In this document: positions 46,848-58,301 of the stretch, piece after piece | How positions within the stretch are numbered: the first letter of the stretch is position 1 | Layout of the letters: every line of letters begins with the position of its first letter | NCBI GenBank assembly: GCA_021018815.1 | Contig: JAITYX010000012.1 | Coordinates: forward strand, 8,853,001 to 8,917,000 | DNA: 64,000 nucleotides | Direction: 5' to 3' | Source: Talinum fruticosum | Lineage: Eukaryota > Streptophyta > Magnoliopsida > Caryophyllales > Talinaceae | The notes under the pieces: model-generated | Told to the model about the DNA's origin: nothing | The model's database searches: none | What the model saw: only the letters and a program-made list of their open reading frames with translations | Translations under genes and position numbers: made by a program

Positions 46848-48417
46848 ATGGATTCTAAGTTCTCTCTGTTCTCAACTTTCTACTCTCTCTTTTCACTCTT
46901 TCTCTTTCTTCACTCTTTGAATGTGTCGAAGAGTGAAACTTCTCAAGAAGGAGGGTCGGCCACCAACAAGGCCGGAACCAAATCCAAGACCGAGGTCGCA
47001 CAACAAGGTGCCTCAGATTCAAAATGTTTTATCACCCATTATTTCACCTTGGATGACAAATTCTTTCCTTCTACTTCTTTCTCGTGGTTGGAACACATCA
47101 AAAACACTGGTGTGTACAACTATCTATGCTTTTGCGAGTATATTTATCCGGACCTAGTGTCTGAATTTTATTCCCATATGACTACCAATGAAGGCGTCAT
47201 AACTTTTAATGTTTAGGGTAAGACTGTTAAGGTCAACCTTGCCCTTCCTCACAAGCTTTTTGATGTGAAGACACTATTTCTTAATTCTAACCCTTTACCT
47301 TTCAATGAAATCGCTAACGATATCTTTAATAGGTATGTTGAAGAAGTTCTCGAGACAAGGAAAAATTTCTCTATGACTCGGATGAAATCCGAAGTAAGAC
47401 TTCTTTACTTCATTCTAATGAGAACCTTTTTATCATCATTCCTGCAAGGAGAACCCCAATTCAAAAGTTCTTAAGGTTCTCTTTGATATTCTAAAGGGCT
47501 ATGAAGTAGACCTCTTTCCCTCTCTTGCCGAGTAGATGACAATCCTGCCTACTCTTCCTAAGAAGTCTGCTCCTTTTCCTTTTGGGGCACTTCGACCGCT
47601 ATTTTTAAACAGTTTAAGGTCCTTCTTCCTCTCGACCTTAAAGCTTGCTTAGAACCTGTTCTCCTGTTTGGTAAGAATGAGCTCTCGGGTCTTCGATACT
47701 AGAAAGTCAAGCCCGGTGTCCGGATTCATTCGTTTGAATTACCTCTTCCTCCTGCTTAGACTCGGATCGGACTACTTTAGAGGTCCCACTTCGACTGTTG
47801 GACCTTCTACCTCTCATCCTCCTCCTTCGCTCATCTGTTTCTTGAAATAATAAACAAATTTGCTTCTTTGACCGAGGATTTTGAAGCTACTATGAAAATC
47901 TTCATAACTTTTATTCCAACCTTAATTCTGCTGTAAAAGCAAGCTCAATCTCAGCTCCAGGAGAACTAAGAGTTAATTTTTGAGCTTAAGGGGATTATTA
48001 AGGAATAACACGACCACATCAAAATCCTCTAAGAGCGCAAATCAAAAGTAGCCGAGGACTCGGAATCGATGACATTTCGAGTAGTTCTCCAACCCCGCTA
48101 AGACACCATCAGTTGAAGCTAAGGAAGAAGCTAAAGCATAAGGAGAAGCGAGAAGAAGGAAAAGACAACGGAAAAGAAGAAGAAAAAGAAAAAGGAAAGG
48201 GGAAGAAGCTGGTCAGCCTGAGGACCAGGGGCTCCAAAGAGCCTAAGTTGGTTTCATCGGATCATGATCCGAGCGACTCGAAGTGGCTGGTGATGTTGGT
48301 CAATCCAAGGCCCCCGCCTCAAAAGCACAACCCGCAACCTGTCTTTGAGGAAGAAGAAGAAGATGAAGAAGATATGCCCTTCATACCTGTAATCAGGACT
48401 CGCTCAACTTCTTGATA
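46848..48417 (+). pseudogene. E3 envelope-like ORF
   Basis: ATG at 46848. Residues about 1-25 are hydrophobic (FSLFSTFYSLFSLFLFLHSL), resembling a signal peptide, then a Lys/Thr-rich stretch, FTLDDKFFPSTSFSWLEHIK, YNYLCFCEYIYPDLVSEFYS, and a stop at 47216. The reading continues with the VKVNLALPHKLFDV region, FNEIANDIFNRYVEEVLETR and a conserved 'KGYEVDLFP' segment. The C-terminal 48113-48415 is very basic then acidic (EEEKEKGKGKK ... EEEEEDEED). The most complete copy of this third ORF here. Function is not known; envelope-like is the conventional name. Confidence 0.7.
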
Positions 48418-49000
48418 TCCTAGTTTTGCAGCCCCCTCACTCATCCCCTTTTACACAAGCTTAGAGACGAAGGCGCATTGCTCGCCCCACTTCTTCAAGA
48501 TAACCTGCCCCGTCCCCTTCTTAGTCTTATTTTTTTAAATTAGATTTCATTTTTTTGTCCAGCATCTATCGTACTTGATCTTTCCTCCCTCCTTTTGATA
48601 TTTTGCTTGAAATGCATAGGGGAGAGAAATAGATAAAAATTTTGGCTGCATGGTTTAGGGGAGTCATTTCCTAATTTATGAGTTTAGTTATTTTGTGTTT
48701 CTTGTATATATTTATCCCTAGCAATGAATGAAATTCTTTTTCCGACCATATCAGTTTTCTAAGTTACATGTTTTCAACAATTGTGATACTTGACTCTTTA
48801 CCATATATGCTTTGACCATAGCTCGTTACTCGGGTTAATTTCAAGAAACATGTATGAGTTATGTTATTATCTAAGCTGCACTTATAAGTATCTTAAGTTC
48901 CATTTATAAGTATATATTTTTCTTTTTGCTCCGATCAATTCGCTATGAAAACTTAACTATTTGAACCGATAAGTTTGTATCTTAGGTGTGGAATGCCTTT

Positions 49001-49018
49001 CATCAAAAAGAGGGAGAT
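49001..49018 (+). other. E3 polypurine tract
   Basis: CATCAAAAAGAGGGAGAT immediately before the LTR start TGAAGACTCAAG. Confidence 0.8.
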
Positions 49019-50436
49019 TGAAGACTCAAGTATAATTCTCTATCACTCTTAAGTTTCGATTCTAAATCGATCTGCGCTTTATAGAATTCTTTATCTAAGT
49101 TTTCATTCAATTCTAACCCACTCGAAAGCACTTCATTACATATCTCTAATCTATGCGTCTAAGCCACTCGGACATCACTCGGAACCATCGCATCAACAAA
49201 TAATTTCTCTATCACACTTATTCCGAATATCGACTTCTTGTTTCAAGTTCAAATGAATTACAACATTAATTCTTTATCTTTAAGTCAGTTTATTCTTGGA
49301 AAATTATTTGTTAGATCAAGTTTATATATCCCGATATTCTACACTTTCTAACTTTATCATTTATGAAATCTAAACCTAATAGATATTAGACTTATAAAAT
49401 TCTACTCTTTTAGGCCAAAGATAATAAAGCACTTAATTACTCCGATTTAATTATGATATGTGCCTAATCTTAGAACAAAGTACTTTTATACTTTGAGTGA
49501 CAAAGTGATTTGTCTTTGTAGCTTATTGAAACAAGCCTAATCTATTTTTAAAATACAAAAGCAACCGATTTCTAACCGTTAAACACCAACGAGACGTAAA
49601 TTAACTACTTCGGACATGGCTCGGACACCGTGTTAGGGTTATTTGTTTCTAAAATTGGAAAACTCCAACTCCGAGTCTAACGGTTGTTTCCACCTTAGTT
49701 TTCAATCACCACCAGATGATTGGACCATCTTTTGGAGCCAAGAGTAGTTGCACAACGTTCACATTCCAACGGATCTCTTCGAGTGACTCGGAATAATCGT
49801 TACAACAGTCGGTGAAGATCACGTGTCCAGAACCAGTCTCGATGGGTCACTCTGCTTGCATGTTTATAAATAGAAGCCACTTTGCATGACTGAAAGATTA
49901 CTGTTGAACATATTCAACTCTTACTTAGTGCATTCCTATTCAATCTTCTACTTACAACTGAAAATCTATAATTCTCACTTTTTGAGTTGTAAAGAAAGTC
50001 TTGTAATCACTTACATTCTTTTCTTACGTTCTTTGTAAGTCCCTTGATTAAGCTATGAGGGTTAACTTAGCTTAATTGTCCCTGATCTGTAATGATTAAC
50101 TCAGTCGGAAGTACTCGGATCGGATAAGGAAACTTCGAATCTAGGAAAACATTGGAAAGGAATTGTCTAAGGGAGCAATTCGGTAAGAGTCGGTTCTATG
50201 TAATTGAGGATTAAATTAGTGGATTTCACTTGGTGCTTTGACTAGTACTCGTCCGTGGTTTTCTACCCCGAGAGTGTTTCCATGTATTTCGTTTGTCAAC
50301 CTTTCGAGTCCAATCTAGACTAAGAATTTGCTTACGCTTAATTTTGTGCAAAGAAAGTTTGATTTTTATCTAAAATCTTTCACCACCCTATTCACCCCCT
50401 CTAGGGTGACTTAGTCTCTCCATGAGCAAACCTTCA
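49019..50436 (+). repeat. E3 3' LTR
   Basis: 1418 bp, TGAAGACTCAAG ... GAGCAAACCTTCA. TATA at 49865-49873; AACGG words near 49681 and 49768. Followed by GTGCT, the right target duplication. Confidence 0.92.
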
Positions 50437-50441
50437 GTGCT

Positions 50442-52043
50442 AACCTAAGAAGGAAAGCCTATTGCGTACTGTATCTTGATAAGCTTAGTGATTCTAAGAG
50501 GAAGTACTCCACCTATGATAAAGAGTTCTATGCTATCATCGAGCTCTTCAGCCTTAGAGACATTACCTAAATGGTTCCGAGTTCATCTTACACTCGGATC
50601 ATGAAGCGATAATGTATATCCAAGGACAGACACAAGATGAACCCAAGGCATACTAAGTAGATCAAGTATCTCGCAATCTTATCACTTTGAAATTAAGCAC
50701 AAAGTTGGACCCTTAAACGGAGGTGTTGATGCTCTATCCCGAAGGTATTTGTTATTTTCCGTAGTTGATTCCCGAGTTATTGGTTTCCAGTTGATCAAGA
50801 GTTAATATGTTGATGATGTTCATTTTAAGGAGATTTTTAGAAATGTTATAAGCATCCTTTTGGAATGTTTGTTGTAGAACAAGGTTATTTGTTCAGCGGT
50901 ACTATATTGTGTATTCCTCGAGGCTTGTCATTTTTGAGTGAAGACTACGACCATGTTGAGGGAGCATTATTTATTGCCTTAGATAGCTCGAGATATCGGG
51001 CATTACATGAAGAGGTATGCTACTTGCTAGTTGGCCAAAAGCCACTCCATACCCCAAGGCTTGTACATGCCATTGCTTATCCCAGAAGGTCCTTGGAAGG
51101 ATGTTAGTCTCAATTTCGTTACAGTGTCCGCCCCGGACACAAAGGTCCAAGGACTCTATAATTGTGGTAGTTGACAAGTTTTCGAAAATGGCTCATTTTA
51201 TCCCTTATCACACTACATTTTATGCTTCTAAGGTGGCTAACTCTGTATTGTAAAGAAGTTGTTAAGCTACATGGTATTCCCGGGACCATGGTCTCGGATA
51301 GAGATTCTAAGTTCCTCAGCCATTTTTGGATTAAACTGTGGAGGAAAACGGGAACCTCCATCAAATTCAACACTACCTGCCATCCCCGGATCGATGATCG
51401 GACATAAGTGATAAATAGAACATTGGATACCCCGCTCGGAATTCTTATTAAGAAGGACATCCGAGAGTTGGATGAGTTGTTACCTCATGCTGAGTTTGTC
51501 TACAACCGAACCGTGAGCAAAGCCACTAGACTATCCCCATTTTTGGTAGTCTATGGACTCAACCCTCTCACCTTACTTGATTTGATTCCTATTTCTACCC
51601 CTACTAGGTACAGATGGGAAAGAGAACAATGAGCCAAGGAGATTAAAGACATTCACAAAAAGGTGAAAAAGAGGATTAAAAAATCCAATGTTATAGCTAA
51701 GTCCTACGCACATAGGCATCAAAGGGAAGCTCATTTCTAACCAGGAGACCTTGTGTGGATACACACGAGGAAGGAGAGATTTCCTTCTAAAAGGAGTTCT
51801 AAATTGTGCTAAGTTCAAATGGTCCTTTCGAGGTGTTGGAGCAAGTAGGTCCAAATGCCTACAAAATTGATCTACTCGGAGAGTATGGAGTCTCGAGTCA
51901 CATTCAATGTAGCTAATATAAAACCCTACTTCATTGAAGATGAGGATCCGCCAATTTTAAAGACAAACTCTTTTCAAGAAAGAGGGAATAATGGAAATAT
52001 TCCATCATCTCAATCAACCAACTCAGGATCCACTCGAACTTAA
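50442..52043 (+). pseudogene. Ty3/gypsy RNase H and integrase, second part of the split element
   Basis: Continues the RNase H from 23373: RKYSTYDKEFYAII at about 50493-50535, then the end of RNase H near 50750 and the RNase H-integrase spacer (VVEQGYLFSGT). The HHCC finger is damaged (50950-51060). Core: [17 protein letters not shown] (51153-51205), KEVVKLHGIPGTMVSDRDSK (51255-51313), and the CHP...T motif at 51378-51404, where both Gln codons are CGG. The C-terminus resembles the gypsy integrase tail (VTFNVANIKPYF, NSFQERGN). No chromodomain seen. At least five frame changes or stops. Confidence 0.88.
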
Positions 52044-53875
52044 CAATTCGAGCCATCAACAAAGCAGTCCAAGAACATAGCTATGCTGATGAAGGATGTA
52101 AATGAAAACTTTAGTCCGGGACTAATGGGTGCTGGATCCATGCAGAGGAAAGATCATATATCCCAGCTTCATCAATCTCATCCGCACCTAGAGCTTACCT
52201 CACTCGGTTTCGAGTAACCTCACGTTATCTATTATTTGAACAATTTGGTTATTTTGTTGAGAACAATCTTGGTTTATAATAATTTGAGACAATTGTGTAG
52301 CGTTTTATATAATTGTTGTAGAATACTAGCTCTTGTATGTATTCACAAGTTTGGAGTAGTTTCTAACTTGGTTAGAGGCTGAAGCCACACCCGTGTCAAG
52401 TTAATGGTGATTGATTTCCACTATGGAGAAGGAGTATGCAAGATTCCCTTAGAAGGAGAAGAAATCAGGTTAAGAAGACTTTCCTCAAGTCAGCCATGTT
52501 TTTGAGCATTAGAAACTAGCCCACAAGCTAGCTAGTTCCTAAGCTGCAACCTACCTTTTAGGAATGGTGCAATAGGATGTCTTCTAGTGGCATTATCAAG
52601 CCTTTTCAGTCTTTTCAACCAACCATAACTTGTCTAGAGAAAGAAGAAGTTCTTATTGCTTTAGATTACTCGATGCAATCGAAACTTTTGCAGATTTCGG
52701 TTTTGTGTTTTCGGTCAAGATTTATCATTATAATTAGTGTTAATTAATTATAATTTGTCTTTGTCTTTCCTTAATGACTAAGAAATGTATTTTACGTGGG
52801 AAAAGTTGCCCTATACAATGCCATCCTACTAATTGTAACAAAAACTTTTGAATATATTATTTTTGGTCATTGATGCCATAAGTGTATCTTCAACTAGAAT
52901 GTCCGAGTGAATCAAACTTCTATCCCTAAAATTGCTTAGCTGCTGTAGCTTGGTTTGGCAACCATGTGGTGATCTCCTATGTCTTAGAAGTCCCCTGTTG
53001 GATCCAATCCCAAACAATCTTCTTTGCTACCCCTTTTGATTTTGAACCTAGAGTAATTATCCCTTCCGAGTCAGCCAGGAACTATCCCCTGTCTTTTTAT
53101 TTCCAAACCCCACTTTTTCCAACCAACTTATCCTTGTTTTCCTTTTCAATTGTTTTATTAATTGTGGGAAATTATTGTTACCAGGGCTTGGATCTATCAC
53201 CCTCTCGCTTACTCTCGCCGTTGTACCAAAGGCATGTATATAACTCATCTCTTTCTCTCTTATTTTGTACTCTGCTCTCCTTGCTCACTTTCTCAACATT
53301 ATCGTGCTAAGTAGAGTTTAAGGTTTAGGGTTTTAGCAGCGAGCATGCTAAATCGAGGTTTAGTGTTTTAGGGTTTTTATAGTGGCATGCTTGGTAAAGA
53401 GTTAGAAACTGGTATTTTTCACATTTTATTGGTGTATTGAATTTTCTTCCGGTCCTTTATCATTACCAAGTAGGAATAGTATGTAGTGTAATGGTGTAAT
53501 ATTAGTGTCTTGAATAATGTACAAATACGTGTAACATTTTAGAAAGACAATGACATAATATAAGAAAGTCTTTTTAATAATTTTATTTATGTTAGATTAT
53601 TTGGAATTGTATTTACCGATTTTCTATTTACATGGCAAACAAGAAGATGGTTAGGTAAGATATTGATATAGTCAATCATGGTTCGAGTTTGAAAAATTCA
53701 ACCTAGTAACTCATTCAACTATATCAAAACATTAAGCATAGTTGCCAAGTTGTGTTGTACATATGCGTTTGTGTTCAACCTTATGTACATGTTAAATGGT
53801 TGTTAAAATTCAATGGCATATGCAATGATTAAATATAATTATGCATGTACTTAAGCTTTTTACAATAATGTACAA
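52044..53875. other. Gypsy 3' flank or non-coding DNA; no gene recognised
   Basis: Possibly the 3' untranslated region and LTR of the gypsy element, but no paired LTR is in the window to prove it. A TATATAA word is near 53234 followed by CT-rich sequence and TAGGGTTT (telo-box-like) words at about 53326 and 53370. The ORF at 52966-53310 has no motif. Confidence 0.5.
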
Positions 53876-54495
53876 GCTGCTAGTGATGGTTCCCAATCTA
53901 GAATCGGTCACAACGGATACTCTGCCTTGCTAAGTATAAATAGAAGCCATCCTACAAGACTTGAAGATTGATTAACTTATTGCGAAAAACACTTATTCGG
54001 ATCATACTCCCTCAATCTTTAGCTTACAACTATGTACTTAAGCTTTTTACTTTCGAGTTATAAAGAGAAAGTCGTGTAAACACTCTTACTTATTTCAATT
54101 CTTTGTTAAGTCACTTGATTGAGTTGTAAGGGTTAACTAAGCTCGGTTGTCCCTACGTATAAGGGTTATCTCAATTAAGAAGTAGTAGAATAGATATGGG
54201 AATTTCTATGTCTAGGAAGACATGTATTGAATTGTCTAAGGCAACAATTCCGTAAGAGTCGATCCTTGTATTTTGTGGATTCAAAATAGTGGATTTAACT
54301 TGGTGTTTGGATTGACACTCGTCCATGGTTTTCTCGCCATGTATTTTTTAAGTTCTATAATTCCGAGTTCAATCTAGACTTAGAATAGTTTTCTAAGTTT
54401 ATTCTTTGCAGAAAACTCTATTATTCTAGAAAATTTCCTTCTCATCCTAGTCATCCCCCTCTAGGTTAATTCAAGCTCTCAAGAGCAAACCTTCA
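53876..54495 (+). repeat. SIRE-like LTR fragment (3' part)
   Basis: TATAAATAG at 53935-53943, the 'CTTGATTGAGTTGTAAGGGTT' -type block, and a CCTTCA end at 54495. The front two thirds of the LTR are missing. No primer site follows, so it is a solo-LTR remnant. Confidence 0.85.
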
Positions 54496-54574
54496 ATTAC
54501 TAATATCACGTATATATATTTCAATTTGTGTATTATGGTTGAACTAGAATATCGGGGACAAATCCAAGAGTGGG

Positions 54575-55880
54575 ATGAAGGGCACTCCAACTCCCTCAAT
54601 TGGCATAAGCAAGTATTCAGCGATGCCCGATCGTCGTCCAAAACAGTCCCCTCTCCTACCTATTGGGGAGTCATATATGGATTGGTGTTCTACTCTACGA
54701 AGTTTTGTGAAGACTTTGTTAGAAGAAAGAATGTTGGAAATCAAAGTACCATGTCACATGTTTAGAGTATTTGACGGGGACGATGAAGACATGATCGTAC
54801 ATGTCTTCCTGTACGACATAATGCAATTTTTGCGATGCAAGAGATCGATGCATCCGCTTTATGCTTCACATTATGCAAGTTACTATATTTATAAGTTCAT
54901 TTTTTAACTATTAATTTCCATTTCTAACTATATATAATTAATATGTAATAGGTGACTCCAAGAGATAGGAAACGAGTCAATCAATTTATCAACCCTCATT
55001 CCATCCAAGCAATAAGGCATGGAACGTGGCCCGATCCGAGTATATCGGTAGAGTGATGAAAAAAATGTGTAGAAAAATGTTACTTTGCATCGTTCATTAA
55101 GGGGTAAGCGTACAAATAAACTTAAATAAACCTTTAATGGTGTTACATATTTATAGATATGTTATTTGTGTCGGTGTGGTGACACTCGGATACTTGTTGC
55201 CATATTTATGAGCATCAATGTTACGTACTGGCTCGATCCTCCGGGTCATACCGTGAGGAAAGATATCAAGACTGCACGTGAGTTCATACCTTAATCATTC
55301 TATGCTTTTTTTGTTAATTAGTATTCTTTTCAATTGTATGTTAATTTGAATTTTGTTTTTCGATTGAAAAATAGTGCTCTCATAGTGTATTATTGTATGA
55401 GATCTGCGAGAGGCTCACGTGTGAAATCAAACCAATAAATTTTCCCCGTAAAGGTGATGTTCTCTTGCTTAGCATTAAATTTAATTTTTCATTTCATATT
55501 ACTTGTTAACTACATAAAGTACTAATGAATTGTCCATGTGTTGGGAATTTTATAATTTTAGTGTCACAAACAAAAGGGGAACATGCGAGTGTGGCTTCTA
55601 CATGCTGCGAGTACATGAAATAGATCGTGGCCCTGCTCGATTTCAAGGATCACACATCTAATCCCAAAGAGTTACTTGCACTTGCACTTGTATTTAATTA
55701 TGAAAAATTTAATTTTTTAATGTTGTTTTCAGCTTATTTATACTTGCACTTGACGTAATGAATATGTCTTTTACAGACATTGGTCATAATATTTCCCGTG
55801 AAAGAAGCCCCCACTCCCTATATAGATGATGTGCTCGACGAGTTAAGAAAAGGTCGGTCAAAGTTTGCATATAACCGTAT
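54575..55880 (+). pseudogene. Ulp1-like (C48) cysteine protease, multi-exon, broken
   Basis: An upstream segment lies in 54575-54907 (EERMLEIKVPCHMFRVF ... IMQFLRCKR). Further exon-like pieces follow: RKRVNQFINPHSIQAI near 54970, CYFASFIKG at about 55080-55105 followed by a GTAAGC donor, ILVAIFMSINVTYWLDPPGH (about 55190-55250; the His-Trp of the family precedes it), CECGFYML near 55586-55610 (catalytic Cys) and PYIDDVLDELRKGRSKFAYN near 55827-55880. His, Asp and Cys of the protease triad are thus traceable. C48 proteases cleave SUMO-type conjugates; the role in CACTA elements is unknown. Confidence 0.65.
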
Positions 55881-56039
55881 AAAGACAGGTTATAAGGTAT
55901 ATATTTACACTTATTCTTCATTATTTGATTGGTCAAGTTTATGATTTACATAGGTATATAGTTACTTAGGTATATATTTACACTTTCTTCATTATTTAAT
56001 TGTATACCATACTACATTGTGTGATGAATCTAGTTTGTA

Positions 56040-56562
56040 TATATTCTAGTCAAGACTATTGGATTCTGGTTTGTATGTATTCTTAAAGACTTTGTGTAAA
56101 TAGTTGTATATGTTATTTGTATTGTACAAGGGCTATGAAAACAAAAAAATAATTCTAAAAAAATTTCATACCTATTATTACGGTTCCTAAGAAACAATTG
56201 TAGTAATATGTCTAAATATAACCTATTATTACTGTTGATAGTTAAGAACCGTGGTAATAGGTCTAAGCCTAAAATTTTGGCCTGAAAAGGGGATTTTGGA
56301 GCCACACCTATTACTGCAGTTCTCGGTGGAGGACTCGTAGTAATATCTTAGCATATTGCTACAATTATTAATTTATAACCATGGTAATAGGTGCTCTATT
56401 ATTACGGTCGTTAAAAAAAGCGTAGTAGTAGGCAGTCTTTTACTACGGTTGTGAACTGTAGTAAAAGATGCATATCTACAATTACGCCTACATACACGAT
56501 GCCAAATAATCATCGTTGAAGGTCTTTCGAAACCGTAGTTAAAAGTAGTTCCTCTAGTAGTG
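56040..56562. repeat. CACTA subterminal repeats and terminus
   Basis: Words of the type CCTATTACTACGG and CCGTAGTAATAGG alternate about eleven times (56171, 56222, 56249, 56309, 56335, 56380, 56399, 56421, 56435, 56456, 56531), able to fold into short hairpins. Terminal TAGTAGTG at 56555-56562. Confidence 0.8.
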
Positions 56563-56597
56563 AAAGAACAAGTGGTGACTATTAAGGGAGATAACAT

Positions 56598-57020
56598 ATG
56601 TGCTCTAAAGATTCCGTCGTTAAAATCAAACATGATGAAGCACCTCTAGACTTTAATCCTTACACTAACCCTACCATGCGATCGATGTTACGGAAGAAGG
56701 GGTACTTTCCCGGACTAGCCGTAGGACGAAGGGCATACCACCCAATCTATCCGAGCTTTAATAATCCACTCCATTATGTCGTATCCTTACACTTTGAATG
56801 GGAAATTTCTGAAGAAAGGGGATCACTTCCCTTATTGTGGCTTTCACGAGCCCTACTATCCGAAAGAGAAGCACATCCTAGTCCCAAGATTAGAAATCTT
56901 CGATGACTGCTAAATGCTAGAGGAGGAGGCACTTGACCTCCTTAAAAAGGACGATCCACCCTAAACTGGACAAATTTGGTAGAAAGCAACATCTTCGGTT
57001 TACTATTTAGATAAGAAAAG
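56598..57020 (+). pseudogene. Possible gypsy (Tat/Ogre-like) polyprotein scrap
   Basis: Open stretch 56598-56906 with EAPLDFNPYTNPTMRSMLRK followed by GYFPGLAVGRR, which resembles the G-patch-like GY.PG.GLG block between gag and protease in Tat/Ogre-type elements. Nothing else supports it and the rest of the ORF is not recognised. It could equally belong to another transposon. Confidence 0.25.
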
Positions 57021-57327
57021 TGCCAGGAGGGGATACAATTTCGGAGCTGTCCAAAGCTATGTCGTACCCAAAGTTCGACCCATCAAGGTTCATCATCGAC
57101 ATTGGCGAAGAAAGGTCCACGCATATTACTTAGATTGACATTCAAGAGGGCCCGAGTTTGTTGTCATCATAGGAGAGCAATCTACTTCGAGTCTACAGCT
57201 AGGGTTATTTTTCTTTTTCTAATTCTATCTGTTCTTTTTACAATTTTCTATTTCCATTTCGAAGTCGATGTACTTCTTTCTTCATTCAATATGATAAATC
57301 TTCCTGCTCATTCCTTGTCTTCTCTTG

Positions 57328-58299
57328 TTGGACCAAACTATTTTTATACTCCGAGTACCATTGTGATTTGCTTTTGTAGGTTGTTGAAACAAGCCTAATC
57401 TATTTTTGAAATATAAAAGCAACCGATTTCTAGCCATTAAACACCAGCGAGACGGAGATTATTTATTTCCGGACTTGGCTTAGACACCGTGTTAGGGTTG
57501 TTTGTTTCCAAAGCTGGAAAATTGCAAATTTAAGTCTAACAGTTGTTTCCACCTCGATTTCAATCACCACCAGATTATTAGACCATCTTTTGGAGCAAAG
57601 AACCGTTACACGACATTTACATCTCAACGGATCTTTTCTTAGTGACTCAAACTAGTCATTACAATGGCTAATGAAGCTCACTAGTCCGGAACAACTCTCA
57701 ACGATCATTCCGCCTTGGTGCCTATAAATAGAAGCCACTTCATAAGATTTCAAGATGTTGAATATTTTCTTGAACACATTGCTTAACACTCTTTTAGTGC
57801 ATCCTTACTTAATCTCCGACTTACAACTCCTAATTTGTAATCTCTTACTTTCTTAGTCATAAAGAAAGTCTTGTAATCACTTCTACTCTTTACTTCCTTT
57901 CTAAGTCCCATGACTAAGCTGTAAGGGATAACTCAGCTCGGTCGTCCACTTTAAAGGTTAACTTAGTTAGGATGTACTAAATCGGATAAGGGAACTTCTT
58001 AGTCTAGGAAAACTTGTTAAGGAATTGTCTAAAGGAGCAATTCTGGTTAGAGTTAATCCTTTGTAATTGATGATTCAATTAGTGGATTTGACTTGGTGCT
58101 TGGATTAGCACTGTCTATGGTTTTACGCCCTAAGAGGGTTTTCACGTATTTCTAAGTGTCTAAGTTTCGAGTCCAATTTGGACTCAAAATCTATTTCTGT
58201 TTTGTTTTGTACAAAAAGAGTTTGATTTTTCTTAAAATCTTTCATCACCCTATTCACCCCTCTCTAGGGTGACTTAGCCTCTCCAAAAGCAAATGTTCA
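57328..58299 (+). repeat. E7 LTR, 5'-truncated
   Basis: Starts at a position equivalent to about 23855 in the E3 LTR; TATA at 57723-57731; ends AAATGTTCA at 58299. AACGG near 57628. Confidence 0.87.
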
Positions 58300-58301
58300 A
58301 T

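Larger units (their letters stand above)
23374..50436 (+). mobile_element. E3: full-length SIRE-like element carrying a 16.5-kb nested insertion
   Basis: LTR 23374-24806, gag split at 25395/41938, protease, integrase, RT, RNase H, envelope-like ORF, polypurine tract and LTR 49019-50436. Without the inserted block (25396-41932 plus one duplicated pentamer) it is about 10.5 kb, the usual size for this lineage. It lies in a gypsy RNase H with a 5-bp duplication. All domains are recognisable but broken by frameshifts, stops and a short integrase deletion. Confidence 0.92.
54496..56562 (+). mobile_element. 3' part of a CACTA (En/Spm) DNA transposon
   Basis: Ends at 56562 in CTAGTAGTG, the complement of a CACTACTAG terminus, preceded by about 400 bp of short repeats based on ACTACGG/CCGTAGT in both orientations, the hallmark of CACTA subterminal regions. 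Inside are exons of a Ulp1-like protease, a known passenger ORF of plant CACTA elements. The 5' end and transposase are absent, cut at or before the LTR fragment. Confidence 0.75.

Noticed and set aside
52966..53310. ORF of 114 aa as a possible host gene
   Set aside because: No recognisable motif, low-complexity hydrophobic composition, no supporting neighbours.
53310..53380. Interstitial telomere repeat
   Set aside because: Only two separated TAGGGTTT words, no tandem TTTAGGG array.
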